This document shows, piece by piece, positions 45,871-55,757 of a DNA stretch of 62,372 bases. Source of the stretch: Butyriboletus loyo (taxonomy: Eukaryota; Basidiomycota; Agaricomycetes; Boletales; Boletaceae); contig JBBPSI010000152.1 in the NCBI GenBank assembly GCA_038093515.1, positions 1-62,372 of the forward strand, in the 5' to 3' direction. The notes beneath the pieces are model-generated. The model worked only from the letters and a program-made list of their open reading frames with translations. It did not search any database and was not told the DNA's origin. A program made the translations under genes and the position numbers. Position 1 is the first letter of the stretch, and each line of letters starts with the position of its first letter.

Positions 45871-47100
45871 CTACCATATTCGTTCCAAAAAGTGTGTGAT
45901 TCAAGCGGCCATTCAACAACTTCTCAAAGTTGGGCGTGTTGAGACCGGTCACTAGATGGAGGTCATGTCAATCAACTTTCAAACTCGGTGGCCCATTTCC
46001 ACATATTGATTTGTAGATCTGTCCGCTCCGGTATCCACTGAGAATGACCCGAAAGCAGCGACGCGCCAAGGTGGGGTGGGACAAAAACAATGGACGTACC
46101 GGGATCCCAACCGACAGTTGCATTGAAGTCCTCCGTGCCACACCCAGGGTTTCGTGATGTCGTTCAATCCACCGTACCCCGACTCGTATAGCCACAGGTT
46201 CAAGAAGCCCAACGCAGGCTTACCAGCACTCATCCGCGCATCGTTGAGTATGGTGACGAAGACAGGCACAGGACGTCCCGACGACACGGAGGGTCCTGCC
46301 TTGGTGGACGATGAGAAAGTTCAACGCTTGCGCAGCGACGTCGGGGATACCCTGTGCAGGAGGTATGAATGGGCATAGCTGCATTGGACTGCCTGTGGTC
46401 AGAGTACGCCAGCCAAGGAACGAAACGGAACGAAACGAAACGAAACAAAGGCACCCGTCTGCTCACTGTCGCCATAACTGGTCGAGATTGTCTGAGGGAG
46501 GTGTTCTTGAGATAACACATAGTCCAACCACTGTGATCAACAATGATAGAACTCAGGCGAAATGCTATAGTGGACAAGAGACGGAACAGACGTTAGCATA
46601 TGGTTCGTTAGTATCTGTCTGAGTGACTGCGTCAGGAATGTAAGGAGAGGTGAACCGCCAGTCGAGTAGAAAGTTGCGGGAGTCGGGTACGTCAGTCCAT
46701 AAGCAAACTGAGTGTCCAAGTTGGCTTCAATGCCAGCAACTGCGCAAGTCTGGTTGTTCAAGCCACCCGGAGCATATCGTCAGCGAGCTGGTCGTTGTCC
46801 AAGTATAAGATATTTCTTCCATTAATGAACACAAAGGTCACGATAGTTAGACCCATATGCTGCAGGGTTATCCAGCTGAAAGAATTGTTGCAAACCCTGG
46901 TTGTTGGCGTACTCTTCGGCGTAAGCGGTGATCGCGATCTTGTTACCGTTTGTGGCAGAGGTGTTGTATCCGACAACGTTGTAAAGTTGTCTGAGACAGG
47001 TGGCATCGACTGGGTGGTAAGCGTGCCGATGGACCGACTTGAAACCAGCCGTCGCCATGGTCGACCAATGTAGAGTGCTCCTGAACGACCTGAGGGAGTG
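45870..47100 (-). pseudogene. broken sedolisin (tripeptidyl-peptidase) gene, copy A
   Basis: Matches the intact gene at 55758-58179 in order: [18 protein letters not shown] near 47010, [17 protein letters not shown] near 46720, [17 protein letters not shown] near 46500, [12 protein letters not shown] near 46340 and [18 protein letters not shown] near 46200. The whole secretion signal and most of the propeptide are missing. An internal deletion near 46375-46395 joins the exon beginning RSYAM directly to the exon before GIPDV, removing the SGDGG oxyanion region. A further shift after GGLNDIT (near 46155) breaks the end. It cannot yield an active protease. Confidence 0.7.
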
Positions 47101-47376
47101 AACACTCCGTGCGGCGCGTGCAATCGAAGTAGAGTCCTGCAACTTAAAGTCAGCCGAGGAGATATACGACGCGCAATTGCAAGTTCTACAGCAAGACCGC
47201 GGTCGACTAGCTAAGAGGTGAATGGGGGTAAGCACCAATGACGCGAGGCGCCTGCCAGTGTGTGTCCGAGAAGGGTAAAATGTGTCTACGCAGTCCAACT
47301 CTATCCATACCACCGCTCGACTCGACACTTTGCTTCTTGACACTGCGAAACCTACGGACGTGCGCCATTGGAGAGG

Positions 47377-49653
47377 ATGTCGTCAGAGCGGGACAGTACG
47401 CGTCAGTTCTCGGGAGTGATAATAGCATGCTAACAATTCGGTTAGAACATACGATAGTGCTTGACACCGGTCACTCTCGTGGGGTGGTGGCAATCGCTTT
47501 CCATCCTGATGGAATGCATTTATTAAGCGGGGGTGATGATGGGATTCGACGATGGCGAATTGCAGATGGCCAAGAGGTGGGGAAACAACTGGGAATGGAT
47601 GTGAACGCCATTTCTGTGTCGAGCGACGGCAAGTGGACCGTCTGTGCAACCGAGCGGGGGGCCAGCGTATGGGACGCCAAAATCCAGGAAAGAACCATCG
47701 AGGTGGAGGGCACGGAGGAGGTATTTTCTGTAGACATCTCGCCTGACACTACCAGGTTTGCCATTGGGACTGGACTTGGCAACAATGCAGCGAGCGCCGT
47801 CTGGAACCTCGTCACTGGCGAGAAATTGGTTGGCCTACTCCGACACGACAGTACCGTCATAGGAATTCAATTCTCCCCGGATGGTGAACGCATTGCCACT
47901 GCCTGCAGGACTTCCATCTGTATCTTTGACAGTCGCAATGGTGATCAATTCATCACCATCAAGGTCGAGGTGGATTCCCAAAATCTTGGAATCACTCCCC
48001 TTGTGTGGTCAAACAATGGACAGCAATTTTTTTCCATAACTCGCAACAAGACAATCCAGGCTTTTGAGGAGTCCACTGGGTCGCTACTAGCTGAATCGCA
48101 GGTTTACAATTCACGCACTGACAGTGACTCGGACCTCCGGTACTGTATCGCCCAAGTTGCCAATGGGAAGTTCCTTGCTTCCGTCCTACCAAATTCCATC
48201 TCGTTCTGGGATACTTCGACACTTGATCGAATCAGCCCAGACATCGACGACACTGGATTACGATCAATTGCTCTCTCTGTGGATTGTGGCTATATTGCCA
48301 CTGGAAGAGAAGATGGGAAAATCATGATTCACAATCTCAGTGATATCCTTCCAGGCTCATATGGCCCTTTCCATGTAAGTATTTCTGCATTTACAATGTT
48401 GAGGAACTTGTCGCCCTGTTACTGAGGAATTCACTGACTCCTACATTCCCACACAAGGAACAACCCACAGCCACAAATCTGTACCAGTCAGAGAACCACG
48501 AAGCCAGTGACGATGATCCACTGGAGGTAAGACTTTGACTGTTTCTTTCTCAACGTTGGTATTCATGACGCTGCCAGGCTGAGGTGCCGAGTAGTGCACC
48601 TGCACCCATATTTGACTATGATGAGGTCTGTACTGATTTTACTGGACTCTTACTTTTGTATTGACGCCACTGGAGCCACCATCACCGACGTCCCAGGCTC
48701 CTGAAGTGCGTGATCCAGACGATCATCGCAATGGTGCTACGTCATCTGGTGGTATTCCAATGGTTAAAAGGTGGCTGCAAACGGTGCGGAAGAGGGGTGA
48801 CAAGCGCCAGAGTTCCCATCAGCCAGATCACCTTTCCAGAGATCCCGGTCGGGCTGCAAATCCACAAGCTCGTTCCAATTCACCGGCAAGAGGGCATACT
48901 GCGAACCAGGGACCTTCGTGGATGGCCGCAGGTCAACGTGTGCGGGTCAGTGTTCTCTTCATTTGTAGACAGTGGTGGGCGGTATGTCTGACCAACCATC
49001 TCAGCGAGCGGTCGCAAAACCCGTAGTAAAGGTTCGTTGATTGTCTAGCTTGCTTTTTGGTGCTGTCGCTTATCCTGCGTCACAGCGTACGGCGAAGACC
49101 AAAACTACTAGAACGAGTCATTCGAACAAGGCCGCCGCCAGTAGCAGGCAAGGTCATTCATTAGACTCTGTATGCATTTATCGCGACGATAGATTACGTC
49201 GTGGCAGCTCACTTTTTGATTAGGGACAACCAGCGAACGAGGCGTCTCAGCCCTCGGCCACGCCAACGGGAGTTCATGCCACGGTGCGCATTCACTCTTT
49301 CAACTTTGATTGCCAGACTTACGGAGGAATGCAGCAGCAAGAAGCAGGCGACGCTACTGTTTCCGGAGTCGGCCATTCGAACAAGGACGCCTCCGGTAGC
49401 AGACAAGGTCATCCAGATCGCAACCCTGTGTGTCTTTTTGGTGACGGTAGATCACAACATGATGTCTCACTTTTGATTAGGAAGAACAAGCGAACGATCC
49501 ATCTCAGCCATCAGCCGGGAGGGTCTACGCCATTGTGCGTGTACATTTCCTTGGCTTATTCTGTTTGGCTCACAACAGATCACATCAGCGAGAACCAGGC
49601 GGCGGCACCGTTTCGGTCACATTCAGGTTACCGGCATGGATCTGGTGTTTTAG
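47377..49653 (+). CDS. WD40-repeat protein with basic disordered tail, copy 3
   Basis: The clearest model of the family. Exons: 47377-47395, 47446-48374, 48458-48526, 48578-48625, 48676-48945, 49005-49031, 49086-49169, 49224-49283, 49317-49427, 49481-49534, 49579-49653. All lengths after exon 2 are multiples of three, so tail exons could be skipped or shuffled without shifting frame. Total 1746 nt, 581 residues. Exon 2 holds the propeller (HTIVLDTGHSRGVVAIAFH, ASVWDAK, FSPDGERIATA, ISFWDTST, GREDGKIMIHNL). The tail is Gln/Ser/Arg-rich and ends GMDLVF. In this copy the first intron's acceptor is a single TTAG, unlike the tandem CAG/TAAG of the others. Upstream, on the other strand, is broken sedolisin copy A. 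Confidence 0.82.
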
Positions 49654-50164
49654 CACGGCTACTGAAGATGAGGCGCATGGACCAGATTCGATACAAGGTG
49701 TAGATACCAGGGGTGATCCATGAGCTTTAGATATTTACCATACAGTTCTTGTTCTTCGAGTTATTTAAATCACACAGCGTTCATGAGTCTCGCTAGACTC
49801 GTCAGTGGCTGAGCTTGCTTTCAGCTTCAATTAATGCTTCTATTGAGCTGCAGCCCGACCAATTTATTCTTCAGCGCGGCGGGACGGACGACTTGCTCTT
49901 CCCAGCCACTCGACATTTCTTGTTCGACCGTTCAAATACTTGAACACCGCAAGGCAGATTGTTGCGTTCAAAATCAGTATCTTGTCGACTTACGTCATGT
50001 CATGGGCAAGGTCCCCCGACTCCATATGGTCCAGGGGTTAGACAGCCTACGTCTCTAGCCAAGCTTCCCCCCTTTACCACTACAGACGAACTCGCCACCA
50101 TTGACTTCGTTCGAACAACACAGCCGATCTTGCATATTCTCGCATGGGAATCGAGACGTCTGCG
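49654..50164. other. intergenic after WD40 copy 3
   Basis: About 500 bp with no recognised gene. The first 100 bp resemble the downstream flanks of WD40 copies 1 and 2. Confidence 0.4.
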
Positions 50165-50265
50165 CTGAATAATGTCTTTGAGCTCCAGCGGATGGTCCGA
50201 AGGTGCAGGGCCGTGTCTGACCCAGCCACACCGAGGAGGTCCTTCCATGCTCTCCTTGATCTTGC
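50165..50265 (-). pseudogene. sedolisin propeptide fragment
   Basis: On the minus strand this stretch reads [12 protein letters not shown] and LELK, the propeptide segment found at about 58020-58110 in the intact sedolisin gene. It ends abruptly near 50265, where sequence similar to the NAD(P)-binding gene begins on the other strand. Confidence 0.6.
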
Positions 50266-50269
50266 GTGC

Positions 50270-50619
50270 TGTATACAGCTACCTCCTCGCCGTCCCACAC
50301 TAGGACAAATGTGGTGCGGAGCATGTGCTGGCGTATTGTGCGGGTTGGGAGTGGAACACCGAGGAACGGAGGTGCTTGGTGGGAATTGGAAAGCGAGCGT
50401 GGACTTGCCGGTCCCAGGGACGCTGAAGAACGTTGCCGTGGTGCGGCCTCGGCTGTTAACAGACGGGGCATATCGTGCGGATACTTGGGTCGGCTCGTCA
50501 AGTGGGAGACCTCGCGGGGCAGTGGACGGTTTCGAGGAAGGACATGGCACATTTCCTGGTTGAAAGGGTGGTCAGGCATTAGGACAAATGGGGGGAAGCG
50601 TATCAGTATCGCTTACTAG
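50270..50619 (+). pseudogene. fragment of the NAD(P)-binding gene
   Basis: Matches the 3' half of the gene at 9678-10628: LAVPH, then GAEHVLAYCAGWEW, and later WTVSRKDMAHFLVE across shifting frames, with several stops and small indels. It lies upstream of WD40 copy 4 in the same relative position as the intact gene lies upstream of WD40 copy 2, as expected of an inverted segmental duplication. Confidence 0.65.
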
Positions 50620-50751
50620 CGTCTGCTCTCGGCTTGCTAGCTATGTTTATCCTTTTAGTTGCGATACGACGGTGGGGGGACCATGCGAAGAAATGTTACA
50701 TGTCATGATCCAGTTATACGTAGGAGGTAGAAATATATTATGATGATTTAA

Positions 50752-50853
50752 TCAATGAAGATGTAGCATGCAGACGTACTCTGAGGGCACTGGAGGTAAG
50801 GAAACATCGAAGCATTCAACAATCTCGTCAACAGTGGGCCGTTCATCAGACAG
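50752..50853 (-). pseudogene. relic exon, kinase-tail-like, third copy
   Basis: The minus-strand frame reads LSDERPTVDEIVECFDV and ends with TGA at 50754-50752. This is the best conserved of the three copies (others 4655-4753, 9433-9513). All three lie upstream of a WD40 copy and on the opposite strand to it. Confidence 0.4.
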
Positions 50854-50889
50854 CAACTACATGACAAATCAAAATTGTTGAGTTGACAG

Positions 50890-51955
50890 ACTTAAGTGGT
50901 CACCACGCATTTAATGGAGAGATGCAGAGCCAATCCGGAATTTGGTCGTTGTCGCGGGCTTTTGTCCCACTCCACTTCTATTCGTGATTCTTCCGGCATG
51001 AAGAGCAACGGCGGGTTGAACCGCCAGACACGCCATTGAGCCCTGATACGGGATTAGCTGTGAAGCCTGAAGTCAGACGTGCCTAGAGGGGCGTAACGCT
51101 GCGTTGGCGCTTGGGGACATGTGATGCGTTTAACTGCGGGGAACGCAGTTTCGGTTTGGATGCTGCGACGCGGGTTTGCGGCGGAGGCTCCTCCCTAGAA
51201 AAACGACATGTCCTGAACGTGGTTCAACGTCATCCACTGGCATATACATATATGGCGGTGTCTATGTGCGACATCATCAGCCTCCCTCATTCCGTATCAG
51301 TTTCAGTGAGAGTGATGACGTCTTGCATTGGGCTGGCGCCGTTGTTGTCTGGCGTAGGTTCCAGGGTGCTGGCCTTGATGGCAGCGGTAGGATGCGTGTT
51401 CGGAGTGTTGGACGTTCAAGCGGCTGCGGGGTTAAGGTTAAGGTCACGGTTTGGAGAGCGACCTCAGGGTGAAGTTGGGCTAGACTTGACGGATACAAGA
51501 TCGACACCCACTGGTGCACCAATACATATCCACGAGCTTCGCGCTTGATGTTCTTTGTAACACTTCGTCAGCAACCTCATGGCACCGATCGCAGATGCAC
51601 TCAACGTTCTTGCCATCATATGCCATCTTGACACTCCGTGCAGCGCGTGCAATCGAGGTGGAGTCCTGCAACTTAAAGTCAGCCAAGGAGATACAACGTG
51701 CAATCGCAAGTTCCACAGTAATACCACGTTCAATGACACCAACATCTGCTGATTGCCTGGTTAATGGTCGTCTCAACGACAGACGAGGTCGACTAGCTGG
51801 GAGGCGAAAGAATAAGCGCCAATGACATGAGGCGCCTGTGTGACCGAGAAGGGTGAAACGTGGCTACGCAGTCTAACTCCCCCCATACCACCACTGGACC
51901 TCAACACTTTGGTTCTTGACACTGCGAAACCTACGGATGTGCGCCATTGGAGAGG
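50890..51955. repeat. duplicated 5' flank of the WD40 unit, copy 4
   Basis: Inverted relative to 3597-4620 and 8459-9425. The frames at 51111-51548 mirror 4007-4372 and 8951-9170. A short part (51620-51720) also matches 47095-47190, upstream of WD40 copy 3, suggesting a shared promoter element. Confidence 0.55.
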
Positions 51956-54021
51956 ATGTCATCAGAGCAGAACAGTACGTGTCAGTTCTCGGGAGTGATT
52001 ATAGAATGCTGACAATGCAGTAAGACCATAAGATAGTGCTTGACACCGGTCGCTCTGATTCAGTGTGGGCAATCACTTTTCACCCCGATGGAATGCATTT
52101 ATTGAGCGGGAGTGATGATGGGATTCGACGATGGCAAATTTCAGATGGCCAAGAGGTGGGGAAACAACTGGGAATGGACGTGAACGCCATTTCAGTATCG
52201 AGGGACGGCAAGTGGGTAATCTGTGGAACTGCAGAAGGGGCTAGCGTATGGGACGCAAAAATCCAGGAAAGAAGCATCGAGGTGGAGGGCACGAAAGAGG
52301 TGACTTCTGTAGACATCTCGCCTGACGCTACCAGGTTTGCCATTGGGACTGGATTTGGCAGCAAGGCAGCGAGCGCCGTCTGGAACATCATCACTGGCGA
52401 AAGGTTGGTTGGCCCACTCCAACACGACAGTAGTGTCATAGGAATCCAATTCTCCCCGGATGGTGAACGCATTGCCACTGCCTGCAGGACTTCCATCTGT
52501 ATCTTTGATAGTCGCAATGGTGATCAACTCATCACCATCGAGGTCGAGGTGGATCCCAAAAATCTCTTACTCACTCCCCTTGTGTGGTCAAACCATGCAC
52601 AGAAAATATTTGCCATAACTTGCAACAAGACAATCCAGGCATTTGAAGATTCCACTGGGTCGCTACTAGCTGAATCGCAGGTTTACAATTCACGCACTGA
52701 CAGTGATTCGGACCTCCGACACTGTATCGCTCAAGCTGCCAATGGGAAGTTCCTCGCTTCTTTCCTGCCACATTCCATCTCGTTCTGGGACACTTCGACA
52801 CTTGCTCGGATTGGCCCAGTTATCGATGACACTGGATTACGATCAATTGCTCTCTCTGCAGATTGTGGCTATGTTGCCACTGGAAGAGAAGATGGGAAAA
52901 TCATGATTCACAATCTCAGTGATATCCTTCCAGGCTTATATGGCCCTTTCCATGTAAGAATTTCTGCATTTACAATGTTGAGGAACTTGTCGCCCTGTTA
53001 CTGAGGAAATCACTGACTCCTACATTCCCACACAAGGAACAACCCACAGCCACAAATCTGTACCAGTCGGAGAACCACGAAGCCAGTGACGATGATCCAC
53101 TGGAGGTAAGACTTTGACTGTTTCTTTCTCGACGTTGGTATTCATGACGCTGCCAGGCTGAGGTGCCGAGTAGTGCACCTGCACCCATATTTGACTACGA
53201 TGAGGTCTGTACTGATTTTACTGGACTCTTACTTTTGTATTGACGCCACTGGAGCCACCATCGCCGACGTCCCAGGTTCCTGAAGTGCGTGATCCAGATG
53301 ATCATCGTGATGGTGCCACGTCATCTGGTGGTATTCCAATGGTTAAAAGGTGGCTGCAGACAGTGCGGAAGAGGGGTGACAAACGCCAGAGTTCCCATCA
53401 GCCAAATCACCTTTCCAGAGATCCCGGTCTAGTTGCGAATCCACAAACTCGTTCCAAATCACCGGCAAGAGGGCATACTGCGAACCAGGGACCTTCGTGG
53501 ATGGCCGCAGGTCAACGTGTGCGGGTCAGTGTTCTCTTCATTTGTAAATAGTGGTGGGCGGTATGTCTGACCAACCATCTCAGCGAGCGGTCGCAAAACC
53601 CGTAGTAAAGGTTCGTTGATTGTCTAGCTTGCTTTTTGGTGCTGTCGCTTATCCTGCGTCACAGCGTACGGCGAAAACTACTAGAACGAATCATTCGAAC
53701 AAGGCCGCCTCCAGTAGCAGGCAAGGTCATTCAGACGTGAAGAAAGTAGACTCTGTATGCGTTTGTCGTGACGATAGATTACGTCGTGACAGCTCACTTT
53801 TTTATTAGGGACAACCAGCGAACGAGGCGTCTCAACCCGTGGTCACGCCAACGGGAGTCCATGTCATGGTGCGCATTCACTCTTTCCGTTTCGATTGCTA
53901 GACTTACGGTGGAATACAGCAGGAAGAAGCAGGCGACGCTACCGTTTGGATTGGATGCAAGTTCAGCTTACCCGCATGGATGTTATGCTACAGCCCGATC
54001 AACGAAGATGAGATGCATTGA
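51956..54021 (+). CDS. WD40-repeat protein with shortened tail, copy 4
   Basis: Exon 1 51956-51974, propeller exon 52025-52953, then tail exons 53037-53105, 53157-53204, 53255-53524, 53584-53610 and three more. The propeller exon is the same length as in copy 3 and keeps HPDGMHLLSGSDDG, ISPDATRFAIG, FSPDGERIATA and ISFWDTST. In the ninth exon, after TYGGIQQEEAGDATV, the frame runs into unrelated-looking sequence, closes at TGA 54019-54021, and omits exons 10-11; part of the lost last exon (CCCGCATGGATG-type sequence) is fused in another frame, so a deletion of roughly 250 bp is likely. The truncation affects only the disordered tail, so the protein may still be made. Confidence 0.78.
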
Positions 54022-54742
54022 TCCATGCATGCCGCCCGTTGGTTTGAGTTCGAACAACGATGTAATGTGCCGTTCTTCGAGTTCATGTCATCTCAACAAC
54101 GTTATATGAATTCTGATACCCGCTGTTGGTGACTGAACTTCTTGAGATATACACACAGCAGTTACATTCTTGACTGGGCACAGAGGTGCCATGGTGAGTT
54201 GCCAACTTGATACCCCGCTCTCTCTCGAACCTGGTGAGCTTGCGGGGCTTTGGCGGAAGCCAGGGGCACTTGAGTCGACGCGGGGTGCGGCTTAATCGCC
54301 TGACTGGTATTGTCGTTCAATGGGAAGCAAAGCATATCCGGTTCACTGCTCATGAAACAGAGCAACTCAGCAAGTCAACTGCGTACCACATTGCTGCCTT
54401 ATGTAACGATTGGCAGGTGGGTTGCAAATGTGACCTACAATATAACTAGCGGTAGTTTGCGCTGATCCATGTTGACTCTTCCGAAGCTTGTTTCGGAGTT
54501 CGCTGTTATCTTGGTCGCCTACGCCTACTCGACACGAGTCCTCTATGCCCGCACCCACATCTCCAAATCTAAAGACACTATATGTCCGGAAGGAAGGACG
54601 CCCTTCCTAGACAACATCCCCATCGATGCCACAGATCGCGAAATCTCACTTTTTTGAGAGTTGCACTATTATTTTACATGTCTGACTGGTTTCGCAGCCT
54701 TTTTCCTTGACAAGCGAGCGAACTGCGCGACCCATATTGTCA
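54022..54742. other. unassigned stretch
   Basis: Frames at 54207-54449 and 54469-54657 (plus) are open, but no family or splice chain was recognised. The second begins with a hydrophobic segment (LVSEFAVILVAYAYS). Confidence 0.35.
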
Positions 54743-55350
54743 TCACAGCTTTCTCCAGGGTGTGCGCGGCTTTTGCATCCCGAAAAGACGTTCGTGCGAT
54801 GCGGGTGATCTACTAATGAAGGTCGAACACGTCTCTTTGGGACAGTAGACGCGGAAGGCAGGAGGCGTCGCTACCTCTGCGCACTTGAAAGAAAAGGTTG
54901 TACGGATGGGACCAAGCAGGCCTGGGAAGCTGAGAAAGGGGTCCATTGGAAGTTACTGTTGGCAACATTTCAAGTGGAAGAAGCCCTTCGTTGTTATCGG
55001 CGGCTTCGGCTATCGTGATCACGTACCGGTGGCAGATGAAATGGCCGCAGGGCCCGTCGAGACAGGTGATGCATTCAAAGGCGTCACGGCAGATCACACA
55101 TTCCACGGTAACAGGGTGGTGAGCCGCCCAGTGAATGTCATACTTGGACGCGATTCACTACTTGATTCCCTCCCGCTTTTTCGGCCGAGTGCGATGAACG
55201 GTGTTGTTTTGATCCGGAGGTCCTGCTTTGGGCTGAGGCCGCTCGGTTGCCATATCGTCTGTGGTGGAATGGATTCGCAACGCTGCAACGTAAAAGCGCT
55301 GCTTGGTGGTCATCTCGTTCGTCTGCTTCCAAAAGTGCTAGATGCTGGAG
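54743..55350 (-). pseudogene. decayed RBR ubiquitin ligase copy
   Basis: The minus strand has ERDDHQAAL near 55320, equivalent to exon 1 of the RBR gene at 15510-17052, then CVICRDAFECITC and PCGHFICH (first RING) near 55090, and FRVYCPKETCSTF (start of the IBR) near 54850 in another frame. The fourth RING1 cysteine pair is incomplete and the second RING half is absent. A truncated relic of the RBR family. Confidence 0.6.
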
Positions 55351-55757
55351 GAAATACGATCGGGTCTCTAATTCACGGTTTTGTTTTTGTTTTATGATGA
55401 GCCCCCGCTAGGACGTCTGTGGGAGGGACGACGGTACTTACCGTTGTTGGTGGCGTCGCTTGATTACCTGGTTAGCGGTGCGCGGTCTCGACAAACGACC
55501 ATCCATCATCACACGTCCTCCGACACGCCGTTTTCAATCTGTTTGGTGTCTGCCTCGTTTCTCCCTCGTGTTTGCGCCTTTTCATATCACAGTGAGCATC
55601 CATGCAATGTTGAAATTCGTGAGGCGATTCAGAGGACCAAAAATTAAATTAAAAAAACTCCAAGTAACTTCACATCCATGTACAGTCCATAATCTTAACC
55701 CAAGTTATACGTCAGTCCTTTGTGTCATACGATGATTCGTTCCCAAAAGAGTGTGAT
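55351..55757. repeat. duplicated 3' flank of the sedolisin gene, copy B
   Basis: From about 55470 this resembles 45510-45860, the flank of the broken sedolisin copy. No gene recognised. Confidence 0.5.
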
